NCBI GenBank assembly: GCA_036852015.1
Contig: JAANDG010000348.1
Coordinates: 90,088-154,087 of the forward strand
Length of the DNA: 64,000 nucleotides
Direction: 5' to 3'
Origin: Pelodera strongyloides
Taxonomy: Eukaryota; Nematoda; Chromadorea; Rhabditida; Rhabditidae
The position numbers and the translations under genes are program-made. Each line of letters starts with the position of its first letter. The first letter of the stretch is position 1. The notes under the pieces are model-generated. The model was given only the letters and a program-made list of their open reading frames with translations, ran no database searches and was not told the origin of the DNA. Of this stretch, positions 13,092 through 25,664 are shown in pieces.

Positions 13092-15404
13092 AGTTATTTG
13101 TGGTACAATGGTGCGATCCTTGCTACCTTCTTTTTCAATATACATGAAACTTGAAACAGTTACTACAAGTTGTTTAGCCCCCCTTCCCTTACCGTTGGTT
13201 GCTATTGTTATCGTAGTCGGTTAGAGGAGCCGGGTGTTTTATTATGATCTAAGCCCGGCGGTAGCGATGTCCCATTTCTGGGATTGCGTCTGCTCTAGGT
13301 CCAGCTGGACCTGGTCCTGTGCTGGTCAGGCAGCACACAGAAGGCACCGTGCTCCATCTGCTCCCCCTGAGGCCGGCATGCTTCAATTCCAACTAGTACA
13401 TCTGTATAGATGATCCTTACCAAAGCAAGATGTGGACCTCTAGCCCTAGCACTCGGCGACCCAAATTTGACAGTGGTGTAAATTTGGCCCACATACAATA
13501 GTAAAGTAAAAATGTTTTTACGAAAACAGCAGACGTATAGGCTTTGAATTTCAAAACTTCAAGAGAATGTTCTGTTCGCGTTTTAGAAGCTGTAATACCA
13601 TGAAAAACCAGTTTATGACTTATGTAATGTTTTTTTTTCATTTATTACTAAGGAGTAGAATTACAATAAAGTGAAAAAAAATACAGCAAAATCCTCAATG
13701 CTCACCCATCAATCAGATTGCAACGTCTAATTACTACTTACGTTTTTTATGCGCTCACATAAGTACTAAATGACTATGCCACCTGCAAACTGGTCAAGAA
13801 AAATGGGGGTGGCCTCGAAAAGTTGCCACCAGGTTTAACTTGAACCAATGTCAAGAGGTTTACGACGTAGTTTACGTCGCACAGATTTACGATCCCAAAG
13901 AATAGATTAGGATCGCACTGGTATCGGTTCAGCATCGTTCTTTGTCAGCGAGGTAATTGTGGTACTTACAGCGGAGGTACGGAATTGCGACACTGGTAAT
14001 ACACGTGTTTCTAAAGTCTAAAGTTATTTGTAACCGAGTTCCGAGTTATAGGGAGCAACTTACCTGGGGAAAATCTACCATGGTAGAAAGAGTAACCTGC
14101 CAAGGAAGATATCTCCCAAGAGAGAAACCTTCCCTATGGGAATGGTTGAAAATGTGAAAAAAAAAGTCGATTCAAAAAAAAAAATGAAAATGGGAATGAG
14201 GATGAGGATGAAAATACCTTACAATCGGGATGAAAAAGCTACGGACGTAATCCTTACTTCTCGTTAAATTCGAATTTAAATTCTTAGAGTATGTGTTGTG
14301 TCCGTGAAGTCACCGCTAAAACCATTTATAAATATTGGCTTGTTTTTATTATATCTAAACCGGTGATCACACTTATTGTTAGTCTGATCTATCAGTCAAT
14401 CAACAAAAATACTCACGTCTCACGGCCTTGGCGAAAGTACGGTGTTCAAGTATAAAAATGCTAATTTGAGACCATCCTTCCGATAATTTGCCTATCAATC
14501 GGCGAGGCAATACACATAATTGCCGGGCTCTAATTATGTAAATTATGCAATTAGAGTTGACTCTCACTCGCTGAGGGAGTCAACTTTGACCTTGGTTTCC
14601 TATTGTTATGAACCAATCGGAGGAAAAAAATAGATGTTTTTCTATTGGTTGACTACAATGTGAATATACAATATACTGCCTTGCAATCGCTGCACATTAT
14701 AGAGAAACAAAGATATTGAAGTAGTTTTTTATCTTTTGGAACAGGTTTTCTCAAGCATCAAATAAGGTATAACATACTTGATAAGTTTGTAGTTTACTTG
14801 ATAAGATTCTCCATTGATGTTGCTGAAGCTGACCAACTGTTTCTATCTTGAAACTTTGAATATGTACTCTTTTTTCGTAACTTTGCTTGTATTTACGTAT
14901 TTACGTCACTCAGAAAATATCCTTAATTTTTGGGAGATTCATCCTTATGCGTTCCTCTGCTTCCCTGCACTCCCAGTTTTCACTAACATAAAAGCTCCCA
15001 TTTTATTTGTATTTTCAAAAAATTCAAATTACCCCCCGTACAGTGTTGTTGTCACAGTTGGCCATTGCCAATTCAGTTTTAGGCACCGCTGAGTAAATGA
15101 ACATGGCTCCGGTTGAAATACATAATTATTGATGACAGACATCCAATGCCTAGATGTGATTTAGCTGGAAGTTATAAAACTTACGTCTGGCGCTTGAACG
15201 TAATGTTTCGCTTACTTTTTAGTTATAAAACTTTCTTACAAGAGTCGCCAATATAACATGCCAGACGTACAACTCATGAAGAAAAGTAAAATCCTAAGCC
15301 TACAACGAGAATTCATGAAGAGAAGTAAAATCATCTTATTTAGTTCGCGAAAACACTTTACCCACACCTGCGCATAAAACAGGCAAAGAAAGGAAAAGTT
15401 TTAA

Positions 15405-15844
15405 TTAAAGGATCGCAGTCACTTCAAAATCATCATTTGGCTTCGAGTTTACTTGAATTTAGTAAAGAATAAAGAAAAAAACTTTACCAAAACCGAATAA
15501 TTTGAATTCCAACTCAGGGGGTGAACAAGTAGAAAAGTAGTTCTACTTAACTACCGCGGGATTATGAAACGTGTAGTGATATGCCTGCAGACCCTTGCAG
15601 TTTATGTAAAGATATAATATGCAGATATTTGCCGAAATAATTTGCATACTCCCGATCGGGAAGCAGCTGTATGAACACGTTTCGTGATCCTGCGGTAGTT
15701 AAGTAGAAATACTTTTCTACTTGTTCACTCCCTGAGTTGGAATTCAAATTATTCGGTTTTGGTAAAGTATTTGTCTCTATTCTTTACTAAATACAAGTAA
15801 ACTCGAAGAAAAACGACGATTTTGTAGTGACTGCGATCCTTTAA
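15405..15844. mobile_element. 440-bp foldback element
   Basis: A long inverted repeat: the left arm starts TTAAAGGATCGCAGTCAC and the right arm ends GTGACTGCGATCCTTTAA. The arms, each about 150 bases with small differences, stay complementary inward past CGAATAATTTGAATTCCAAC and ACTACCGCGGGATTATGAAA, leaving a centre of about 120 bases. Both ends are TTAA, as in the smaller MITEs. No coding capacity. Confidence 0.75.
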
Positions 15845-16882
15845 GGTGTTTACGTTTGGGAGCTAACTCCCAACCTAACCCCCCCCCCCTTCCCCTCCCC
15901 ACCCTATCGAGCCCGGTCTTGGGTGCACACCTGCCCAGGTCTAAAACAGGCTCAGTGTCCAGAACCCATCACGAGACTCTTGCCTTTGTATAGAGACTGT
16001 GCTAAACTACTTTAGTCCAAGGTTTATTGAAAGCACATGACTAGGTGGTGAATGCTCTAGAAACATCTAGCATTAATAAGATAAAGGTAAACAACAGTTG
16101 CAGACAAAGGAGCTAGGGTTATAGTAGAATTGTGTTAGCGTTGCTAAACATAAGGGAACAGTCAGTTTATTTTTTGTTGGGAATTGTCACTGCAAGACTA
16201 ACTGTTGAATACTAAGACTGCACTGGGTGGCTTATGGGTCGAGCGTCCGACGCCACTTGATAACCCGATAAGATCGCCCTTCTGTTATATTAAAACTGTT
16301 CTACTGCCTAACATCAAAATACCGTTTTACGGAAACCTCTTTACCTTTTGCCGAAGAAGTTTTTCCGTTTTGCTGTCCATAAATATGTAAGGTTTTTTCC
16401 CACTGATCTCCCAATTTCGCAACATGGTCAATTAACTAGAGGCCTGCTTTAAAGCAACAAATGCATATGTCCGACAGCCTGATTTCACTTCAACATCTGA
16501 ATTTTGAAGATGCACCTGTACAAGGGATAATTTACGAACGTTCTTCAGCTGTTTCAGCTAGAGAAAGGTGAATTTGCATGCTTTGTATGTTAATGTCCCA
16601 GGTGGTAAGGGCACCTGCCCATAGCGTAACGCTATTACCTAGAATATGGGAAATTTGGGAGCTGTTGCGAAAAGTTTAGGGACTTTTCTATGATGGAGGG
16701 GATAGTTTTAATAACTCTTGCTTGGGATTTGGTAGAGCTATAATGAGATAGGAAGAGAGAAATCAGAGAAACGTAAAGCGAAAGTAAGAGACATATTCGG
16801 AGAGAACCAGATAGACTGAGGTGAAAGAAACGACGAACGGTAAAAACTCGTGGACCACTATTACTATAAGTGGACTTGTATT

Positions 16883-17063
16883 TTAAAGCGAAATACCGGC
16901 CGATTTTTGAAACACACTGTATATGCCTGAATACTTTTCTTACGCAAATGAGAATAAATTATAATAAAAAATCGACGCCAATTCGACCTCACTTTGCATA
17001 AATACGTACATAAGCATAAGTCTACATGTCCAATTTACGTTTCAAAAACCGGCCGATATTTTT
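16883..17063. mobile_element. MITE, family B
   Basis: Left terminus TTAAAGCGAAATACCGGCCG; right end ACGTTTCAAAAACCGGCCGA then TATTTTT. The right outer terminus is eroded. Confidence 0.7.
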
Positions 17064-17099
17064 GAGGACAAGAAGACGATTTTCCTTGCTCCCTAAATT

Positions 17100-17515
17100 C
17101 AAACCAATCTAAAGCCTGCTTCCCCCAACACTGTTCCATAGCTTATGGCTACCACCTACCGACCATACGGTGCATAGATAAACCACAAAAAAAGGTTATG
17201 ATGATGTAAATATAAAGCCAAGTCTTTCACATTAGTTCCCCGTGATTATTCAAATTTATATAAAGCCTGCTTCCCTCCCTGTGTCACCGCTCCCTAGAGT
17301 ATGGCTACCACCTACCGATCATTCGGTGCGTAGATAACCCACAAACCCCGGGTTATATTTTAAATATAAAGCCTAAGCATAGAAATTAGCTCCCCCAGTA
17401 TTCAATTCAAATACATACAAAAATCTGGCTTTCCTTCCTTTACCACCGTTTCATAGCGTATGGCTACCACCTACCGACCATACGGTGCGTAGATAACCCA
17501 CAAAAATCTGGTCTG
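17100..17515. repeat. Three-copy tandem repeat, period 156-159 bp, conserved hairpin core
   Basis: The core TGGCTACCACCTACCGA starts at 17146, 17302 and 17461. Each core continues into a CGGTGC-TAGATAA-CCAC segment, and each unit has AAGCCT or a CTGGCTTTCC variant nearby. In each copy ACCG and CGGT can pair around a six-base loop, with CTAC pairing to GTAG outside (ATAG in copy 1). Spacers differ more than the core. No ORF is preserved across copies. Confidence 0.7.
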
Positions 17516-18654
17516 TTCGGGTAGCGGCTGTGCTCCAACCTGAGACGCGCCATGTGGATTGAAAACTACCGAAATGTGGCTCAATTCATACCATGTGGAC
17601 GCAATATGTTGTGGAAAAACTAGGAAGAAATTGCAATTTTAAAAGGCGCCATCTGGAAGTCCTGTGCTAGCCGAGTGCGAGACATGTGCGGTGTCTTGTT
17701 CTAGGACATGTGCTGATTTGGTCCTCAAAGACACAAAGACTTTGTTGCTTTGATTTAGCGCTTAGGGAGATAGATTTACGTGGGGATTGGAAAAGCTTGT
17801 TTTGCAAAAGTCCAATAATTTATGGTTTGGTACTTTCAAGAATCATCCGTTTTTAGAGAAGACTGAAGTAATTGTACGTGTTAAATTACAGATTATGAAT
17901 TATAATGCTATGGGATGAGGTAGCTTGCTTTTGTGACATTTTCACGACTTGAATCAATTTTCTTTGAAATTTTATTCTTCGCGTAGAGTGAACATTTGTA
18001 ACTTGTTTTCTCTTTACTTTTTTGACCTATTGTAAGTTACCTCTCATAAGCATCGTATGATGCATTTTACCACGCTGTAAAAATAACTACATTATCCATT
18101 TCCAGGTAATTTAGCCCATAGTAGTGCCCAGAATTCCTAGGTCCAAATTTTGGGCCCAGAATTTTTGGGCCCCAAGCCCAGAAAGCCCAGAAAGCTAGAG
18201 AGAACATCGAACAGATGCCGTAACGGGCAGCTGTGTGAATTCACTTCTGTTACGAACATTCTTCAAACGCGCCAGATGACAACGGCAGAACGAATGCTAA
18301 ATGAGTCTGGAACAGATCTAGCAAGGTTTTTATTTAGTGCCAGGATTCTGTTTGTAAGAAGGATTTTTTATTGAAAAATAGTCTCAAGGGGCCGATCGTG
18401 TGGATGATCTTTTATTTAGAATTGCACACCGAACCGAACTATTCTCAGAAAGAAAAATGAACGTTCATAAAATGTGAGAGCAAGTTATAAATGTGTTTAT
18501 CCAATACTCGATCCACAAAAAGCTGGATATTTCTGAAAAACTATAGAAATTTGTTGAATTGTGAAGGTTCTTGATTTTTTACTCGAAGACGAAAATCGAC
18601 GGGTAGGTTACTCGATGGTTACTCGATGTTCGCTAGATACATACTTTATGAACT

Positions 18655-19035
18655 TGGACTCTTAACACGGGGCCCGGGCCCTGTGCCCTATATCGGGTCA
18701 GACCCTCTAATTCCTTTCCCTCAATCTGAATCGTATGTTCTACTAAATTTTGCTCCTTCATCCTTTGCCGCCAGATGTGCATTTTCACTGATGAAGCCTA
18801 TATATACCCTCCTTCCAGGGGTGTATATATGAGACCCGGGCCGTGGGCCCCACATGGGCAGCTGGTGGGCCTTCTGGGCCCTTTTGGAATCCCTGATTTG
18901 TGAGAGGGCGAAGAGAGGGGAAACCTGACGACGCAATTAGACAGCAGCTGCCACCCAAGTAGTAGTCGGTGTTCTAGTGGTACATATGGCCGGGGCCCAG
19001 AAGGAAGAAGACTTCGGGCCCTGGGCCCTGAATAT
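18655..19035. repeat. GGGCCC-rich repeat cluster
   Basis: Several diverged segments contain GGGCCCGGGCC-like or CCGGGCCCTGGGCC-like motifs, with related ones at 18120-18190 and 19255-19310. They recur in both orientations, so this looks like an old GC-rich repeat family, not a gene. Confidence 0.45.
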
Positions 19036-20984
19036 AATAAAAATATTTTAAGTTTCAAGAGCTCCTTTATTCAAGAGTGTTTAGTAGAATCACAGCTCAT
19101 GACTCGTGACTTGTTCTGTCATCGGCATTCAAAGATTTACACAAAAAAAAGATGCACTGACAACGACATCTGCCAACTGTACCAATACTAGGAAACAAGG
19201 TTTAGCATTAACTTTTTAGCTAGAGGCCTTCAACCTTAGCTTTATGATAGGAGGACCCAATTTGGAATCTTGGGACCCGGGATCCTGGGCCCTACATCGG
19301 AATTCAATGATGAGACCCAAATGAGGCGGCTTCTGACTGATTGCGCGCGGCATATGGGCATTAGGTGGATGGAGTTGCTCTTGGATTACATTTGCACATT
19401 TGGAGGAAGGCGAGAATCTAATAATTTGTAAATGATGAGAGTTGACTTTAGGGAGATAGTGAGATTAAAATATAATCAAGGTAACACGATTGTGTTATCT
19501 TGATTAAAACGCTATCATGTTCACCATAAGCTTTAGAATTCAAAATTACTAGTATTGGGTGACCCAAGGTATATATCATATCATATCGTACAGCTATCAT
19601 AAGCAATCATAAAGCCAGCGGTAAGGTACTCACCATAAGCCTCCACCAAGGCTAAATATAAACTTGTCTCCCCTACCATAAAGCTAGCAGATCTAAGTTC
19701 ATCCTTGTCTGTGTAACTTAGTGCCCGGTGAACAGCTGAACATTATCTATGATCCGTGCCAGTTGTCGCTGGCGGTCCGTAGCGGGTACGATAACAGGAG
19801 CGCGGACTGGAGCGGATCTATGGCTAGAACAGCCGGTGACGACCGACGAGCACCTGTGCCGAACGGCTGATTTGCGTACACCAGATATATACCCTGGCAC
19901 ACTTCTACCAAATTGAAAATAACATAAAGCTAGCCAGCGACACGCTCCATTAAGTTTGAAAGGTGGTAGATATCAGAGCGTATTGTCAGAGCTTCTCTTT
20001 TTCCAACCAAGAAAGAACAATGTGAAAATACTCAATTTATTCTTCCCACGTTTCGGCTTGCCCCATCTTCAGGGAGAATAATTACCCACAAAACATAATG
20101 CAATGCAGAATACGTAAAATGACTAAACACGAAAACGAATTTCCTGATATAAAGCTAACCGTTTACCACTCCCGAAATACAGAGAATAAAACTACCATTA
20201 CTGTGTTTAATTGAGCTTTTCTGAATATTTACTTTCATCATGTTAGGTGAAAATGATGAGGCTCAGATAAACTGTCTTCGGGAAACATCGCCGCACTTCA
20301 CGAAGTAGAGGGAAGTTCAAATACAAACTTCACGAAGTTCCTTCAAATACAAACTTACAGTGCCGACCCCCAGTGACCCATTTAGGGACTTTGTTCCCAA
20401 TCTTCAAAAACAAATTTTATCTGCCTTTTTCTCACTCTGACATTCATTTCCATCACATTAACTACACGGACATCTGTCTCTAAAGACGCGGCTGTAATAT
20501 AGGGCATAGCCATTCGGAATTCCGCGTATAAAAGGCGCCGCATGCGCGCACAACTGTCGCCTGATGGTGTCATGAACATTTCGTGGATAAAGAGTACCGA
20601 TACAACACCAATTTCTCTCTTTTCTCACCATTTTGTGTGGTGTGAAGGGTGCATGCACAGTGCAGAAAACACAAAGGAGCTGTAACATCTGCCGTTTTTG
20701 TGTGCGGGTGGCGTGCGTGAAAAACAGTTTCTGTTACGGTTGAAATGTGTGATATAAATGGATTCCCGGGGTTGCTCGGAATTCTTACAAACGAAAATTT
20801 AACACTGCTTCCTCGTGTTTCATGGAGCCAAGGAAGTACCAATTGTCAACTTCAGTGAATCATATGTCAATCCAAAACCAACCCGCTTCATTCACAAACA
20901 AACAACAATAAGTAACAGTCATTTATCAAGGTGTTAAGAATCAAGAACAAGTCGTAGTCAGTTATGACAAATGTACGGTACATC

Positions 20985-21140
20985 ATGGGGTTTCCAAGTA
21001 TCCCAAAAAATCGGTGTGATTCTGTCAATACTACCGTATTTCTGCACGAAACCTGCATATATAATATGAAAAATTTAAAAAAAAATATTCTCGTGTAGTT
21101 CCACAATACTGTAATTTTTCACCATACTTGGAAACCCCAT
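20985..21140. mobile_element. MITE, family D, second copy
   Basis: Inverted ends TGGGGTTTCCAAGTA and TACTTGGAAACCCCA, and an interior matching 5154-5304, including ACTACCGTATTTCTGCACGA. Confidence 0.7.
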
Positions 21141-22406
21141 CAGTGTACTCAAGATGATTTGGCACAACCTTGTTCGAGCTTTTATTTTCAGCGTTTACAG
21201 AACCCACTTTATACGTTTCAACTATTGTATATTACATTTTTAGTATGTCATTGCGTTACTACTAGCTCCTTTTTTGGATTGTTAGCCGTTCTTTCAATCC
21301 TACCCATAGTCTAACATAGTGGTTTATCTTATTACAGTAAATAGAGGAAATTTGCATACGTTCCAATACCTCAAGATATTTGCATAACTTTGCATATACC
21401 CTAAGGCTTACTGTGGCCGGTGCCGTGTTCATATCCTGTGGTGGAATGCGTCACCCATTTCTTCTTACATAACCATTATGGCAATGGCCCTTGGGGAACA
21501 TGTCTGCGCCTCTAAGATTGATGTGATCTCTTCCGCGGGGAATGTCGCCGCCTCTCATTTTTAAGCGATCTCTCACCAGTTCCCTGCCCATAAATGGCTC
21601 ACACACCTGTTTTGGCATTCCGCGCAAGGTATAATGCAATCATTTATACGTATAATATACGATTTATATAGTATAGTGGAAGCTGCGCGATTTTTTGCGT
21701 AATAGAGAAAACGTAGGCTAGGATTTTTTAAATAACGATATTTCGCGAAATAAGGGTAAGGTTCTCGCGAGAACCTGGCGAAAGTCTGGCGAAAACTGGG
21801 CTGGGTGCGTGGCGAGATGTAGGCGCACATGATTTTTACGGTGCTCCATCAGAGTTTCGGGTTGTTAGCTAATCACGACTAAAATACCCAATCCCAATCG
21901 TATGTTCCTTGAGTATTGGAAATTTATTGATGTTTCTGTCTTCTGGACATTCTTGATCTAATCGCCTATTTAGAAACTCTCAGCCGTAAATCAGTTATTA
22001 AAGGCAGTCGCCATTGGCATCACTATTACAACTTAAAAAGTTGTAAATTGTCCCGAGTCATTATGCAATAGAGTCAAAACAAAGTGATCCTTTAATTAGC
22101 TGGTGAGAATTGCAATTATCGCATTACAATTTAATCCGAGACAACACACTTTTGTGGGTAATTAACATACATATACAGATGCCCAGAGGCTAGAGGAATA
22201 TAGTTTTAGAATGATTAGGGGGCTAAGCTTCTACACATATCCTTCTGGTACAAATTCGAGAGTCCTAGAAGCTGATTCCGATAGTTGATGTACCCAGGCG
22301 GCAGGCAGCGGGGTCATAAACCTAACTCCTAACCAATCTTCCACACAAGCAAATTCATTAGCTGACATTTTCATGGGCTTGTCCGTTTTATCATAATATC
22401 AAGCAA

Positions 22407-22409
<3 letters not shown>

Positions 22410-22442
<33 letters not shown>

Positions 22443-22492
22443 GTGTGCGTGCGTGTGCGTGTGTGCGTGTGTGCGTGTGTGCGTGTGTGTGC
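22410..22492. repeat. (TG)n microsatellite
   Basis: About 80 bases of TG with periodic TGCG interruptions. Both strands give artificial cysteine/valine or histidine/threonine frames. Confidence 0.95.
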
Positions 22493-22779
22493 TGTGTTGG
22501 GCAAAACTTCCGACCGTATCTCCGTAAGTATCCGTTAGTCATAACTTTCATTCTCAGCCCACCTGTCCTCAATACAATAGAAATACAAAAAGAAAAGAGG
22601 GCTACTCGCATTCCTGGCACAGGTGAAAACTCGTATAACTTTCCTTGACAGTTCTCATCAATGGAAGGATATATTTATATCTAAAAGGAAAAGATTTCCT
22701 CAGTTCGGAATCTCCGCAGCACCTGTGTTCACAATAGATAGGAAAGCGGCTACCGCGCCGAAGTGGCACACCTGGTTAT

Positions 22780-22788
22780 TGAGAGAGG

Positions 22789-22838
<50 letters not shown>

Positions 22839-22842
22839 AGAG
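22780..22842. repeat. (GA)n microsatellite
   Basis: Nearly pure GA dinucleotides. A complementary CT tract lies at 22950-23010, so the pair could fold together. Confidence 0.95.
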
Positions 22843-22949
22843 GTGAACACCTGGGGATTGAACAAAGGCAATACCGAGAGAGGGCTTTGAGGAGAATGAC
22901 TTGAAGAGCACTGTGACATTGTGATGGACATGAGACTGACTTGGTTCTC

Positions 22950-22972
22950 TCCATCTCTCTCCATATCTCTCT

Positions 22973-23003
<31 letters not shown>

Positions 23004-23010
23004 TTTCTCT
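22950..23010. repeat. (CT)n microsatellite
   Basis: CT-rich tract about 130 bases after the GA tract and complementary to it. Confidence 0.9.
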
Positions 23011-23224
23011 CTCCTAATTTTAATTCCTAAAACTTTCACAAAGGAAAGAGAAAACACCTGCGAATTCTTGAGGTAAAACCGGAACTGTAAATTCAACTTC
23101 GAATGCTTTGGGAAAACAAGCCGAAAATATTCGTCTGGCCGTACAAAAGAAAACACTTTCCATAATCTGGTATAACAGTCATATTAACATAGTATGCTGT
23201 ATTCCAATGTGGATACAAATAACT

Positions 23225-23322
23225 GCGCGACACGCAATTTTTTATTCTAATTAAATACATTTGCATGCAACAAAGGGTCCAGCATACGTTTCAAAAGGCG
23301 GTTGTTATACCGTTTTAAATAA
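23225..23322. repeat. Family C MITE fragment
   Basis: Right half of a family C element: AAATACATTTGCATGCAAC, then CATACGTTTCAAAAGGCGGT and TTATACCGTTTTAAA. The left half is diverged. Confidence 0.5.
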
Positions 23323-23626
23323 AGCTGGTCAAAGATGCAGTTTTTTGACAAATGCCTACAGTAGTCCGTGTGCGGCTATAATAATAACAGGTGGTCACAG
23401 TCAAATAATTTCAAATCTCCTATGTATTCATTTTCACTAGTTACGTTTTTTTTTTCAATTTAGCCATAGGTTCTCAAGAGTGTGTGCACCGGTCAAAAAT
23501 ATTTCCCCTTTTCATAATATTCATTTCCATTCTTCTGATAAAAAAAAGAAAACACCGGAAACTGATAGCCTACTCTCGCTGTCTAGCCATTTCCCTGTCA
23601 ATATCTCTCCGTCTGGCTCTCTGACC

Positions 23627-23690
23627 ACCAGGTGTGCGCACTCAAAGTATCGGGAGGCGGGGCTTTGGATTGAGGGGCGGGGTTTTGGTG
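23627..23690 (+). promoter_or_regulatory. GC boxes and E-box upstream of second HLH gene
   Basis: CAGGTG at about 23630 is followed by GGGAGGCGGGGC and GGGGCGGGG within 50 bases, roughly 210-260 bases before the start codon. GC boxes of this form bind Sp/KLF factors, and CAGGTG is an E-box. The first HLH gene has the same pair of features upstream. Promoter function is inferred. Confidence 0.35.
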
Positions 23691-23893
23691 CTCCGTTCCC
23701 AGACTGACGCATCCATAAGCCAGCTGATCCTCTCGCTGGTCTGTCGCTTCCTGACTTGCGCTCTACTTCGTAAATTGTACTCGGACGTACTTACTTACTT
23801 TACCGAAGTATCTACTTGACTACGTTATTGGCCTACTTACTACTGGTTCATTGAAGACCAGAAGCTATACTTTACGTACCCCCTAATAATATT

Positions 23894-24674
23894 ATGAAGA
23901 CCATGTCGCGTGCTCGTGCCTCAAACTATGTGGTCAGAACTGGCTCGGTGTCTCCGGCGGGACGTGTTCGTAAAGTAAATTCCGAGGAGCGAAAGGAGAA
24001 AATAAAGGTTTGTAATTGCCTTTTGACGTATAAATATTATTTTATTAATTGTTCAACTGATTTAATGACTTTATAAGTTACTGTTTGGAAATTGTTCTCT
24101 GCGCATTTTGGCAGCGTCTTGTTCATTGAATCACTATTACTTCGCATTTGTGGTTTTGGTTCTTATACTTTACTTCTAGCATGTCTGCCGTGTAAGTTTT
24201 AAGTATTCTCGAGTCACTGTTACATCCTGAAGATAATATGGCGCTCGCAATTATCAAACTTTAACTCTATACAAAGCTGTATTACTGTGTGATACTAGTA
24301 CATATTAGTCGTATACATATACTACAAATATATGTATCAGGCATATTTCCCATACCTTACTCTATGCTATGACGCAATTCAGTGACTTATAGCATAATTC
24401 ACTACTCCAGTATATGTTCTACAAGTGCACAAAGTGCATATTAATTACATATTAATTACATTAATATTTCCTAATCCACTCATCTTTTCAGGTTGAAGAA
24501 ACTTTGAAACGGCTTGTCGGTAGCGAGGAAAACGTCGACCAACTCGAACTGGTGCTCCAAGTAATTAACTACATCAGGCAATTGCAATCGCAATTACACT
24601 CGGACAAAGAGAACTCGCTTCCCGAAGATGTCAACACGATGCTCACGCAGATGGTCGCACACGACAAGGAGTAG
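23894..24674 (+). CDS. Id/Emc-like helix-loop-helix protein (98 aa, two exons)
   Basis: Exon 1 (23894-24007, 38 codons) and exon 2 (24492-24674, 60 codons plus TAG) join at phase 0 across a GT-AG intron with acceptor TTTTCAG. Residues 22-36 (GRVRKVNSEERKEKI) align with the basic region of proneural bHLH proteins (form R-x-K-x-N-x-x-ER-x-R), but the second key arginine is glutamate (EERKE). The HLH follows: helix 1 VEETLKRLV, a short loop GSEENVDQ, then LELVLQVINYIRQLQSQL, very close to helix 2 of vertebrate Id proteins. The C-terminal 25 residues are acidic and unassigned. Expected role: dimerisation with bHLH partners, with weak or no DNA binding, hence probably an inhibitor in the nucleus. 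The alternative is a divergent bHLH that still binds DNA. HLH identity is fairly sure; Id orthology is not. Confidence 0.78.
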
Positions 24675-25664
24675 TTTGGTTATTTGTTATTTTGCACTTT
24701 TTCTTTTTGGCTCAATGCCAAGTATTTTTGTAAGACCCCAAAACCCAGTGTTATGTCCTTACCGTTAGGATTACATCTTGTATAATCTACATTGACGTTG
24801 GTGATCGAGCCCTGGGTTAGGTGGGCGGTAGCACAGAGATGTACCTAAGGCGACCCAAAGGTACCCATAGCCCCATATCCAACACCTGATAGCTAAAACC
24901 CTCATTGAAGAGCAAATGTGTATGACATACGCTAGGCGTAATTTGCTCGATTATAGTCGTGCAGCTGGTGAACATCTGATACGTTATTGCAATAGAAAAT
25001 CCTAGCCCAGCACCTGATGGCGTATGTTATTTGCATATGGGGCTTGGCGGTGTCTATATAACAGCCGGTATGCTAGGGGCGCTAAGGTAAGCAGCCGTTG
25101 GATATTGGTACCATTAGAAATTAAGTATCTGCTAACTTTGCAATCCCGATACTTTTGGTTATCTAGTACAAATTTCTCTATTTGTCTTAATTTGATTATG
25201 TATACCTAGATTTGTTGTATAATTACAATTACCAAATTGCTTCACAAGTTATAAATAGAGATGTGTTTTCACAAATGCTTATGCGGGTGGCTTGTCGGAT
25301 TTTATTTAATTTTTAATATTCGACTTATTTTTATTTTTATTTTTGGATTCCGACATCCATTGTTGATTATTACGTGTACATAAAGGAGAAAATTCTAAAG
25401 AAATAAAAATATTCATTATTTGCTGTTGATTTTCTTTTATTAAAGGTTTATTGATAAAAACACGATTTTTATACAATTAATGCAAATATGCTTTTATTTA
25501 TAAACAATAAACTTGCCGTGAAAAGGTGGAAAGAAATTCACGAAAAAAAAAGAAATCAACAAGGTATGTTTCATTGGCATTATTATATCTTCGATCGCAT
25601 ATAACGGTGCTTCCTCGTACATTCCAAATCTATAGTTTGAATATTTGAATATTTATTATACTCA

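Larger units (their letters stand above)
2037..23893. other. Gene-poor stretch of about 22 kb
   Basis: I find no chain of exons with consistent phases and no recognisable protein here on either strand. The open frames are all short, mostly fall in repeats or AT-rich DNA, and resemble nothing known to me. The stretch holds MITE families A-D, a foldback element, a three-copy tandem repeat, GGGCCC-rich repeats and simple-sequence tracts, listed separately. Unrecognised non-coding RNA genes or enhancers are possible but not visible. Confidence 0.5.

Noticed and set aside
20382..20842. Overlapping minus frames of 65-90 codons
   Set aside because: Three competing frames over the same bases, no splice-site support and no known domain.
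22399..23156. Several frames of 75-126 codons
   Set aside because: Products of TG, GA and CT microsatellites.
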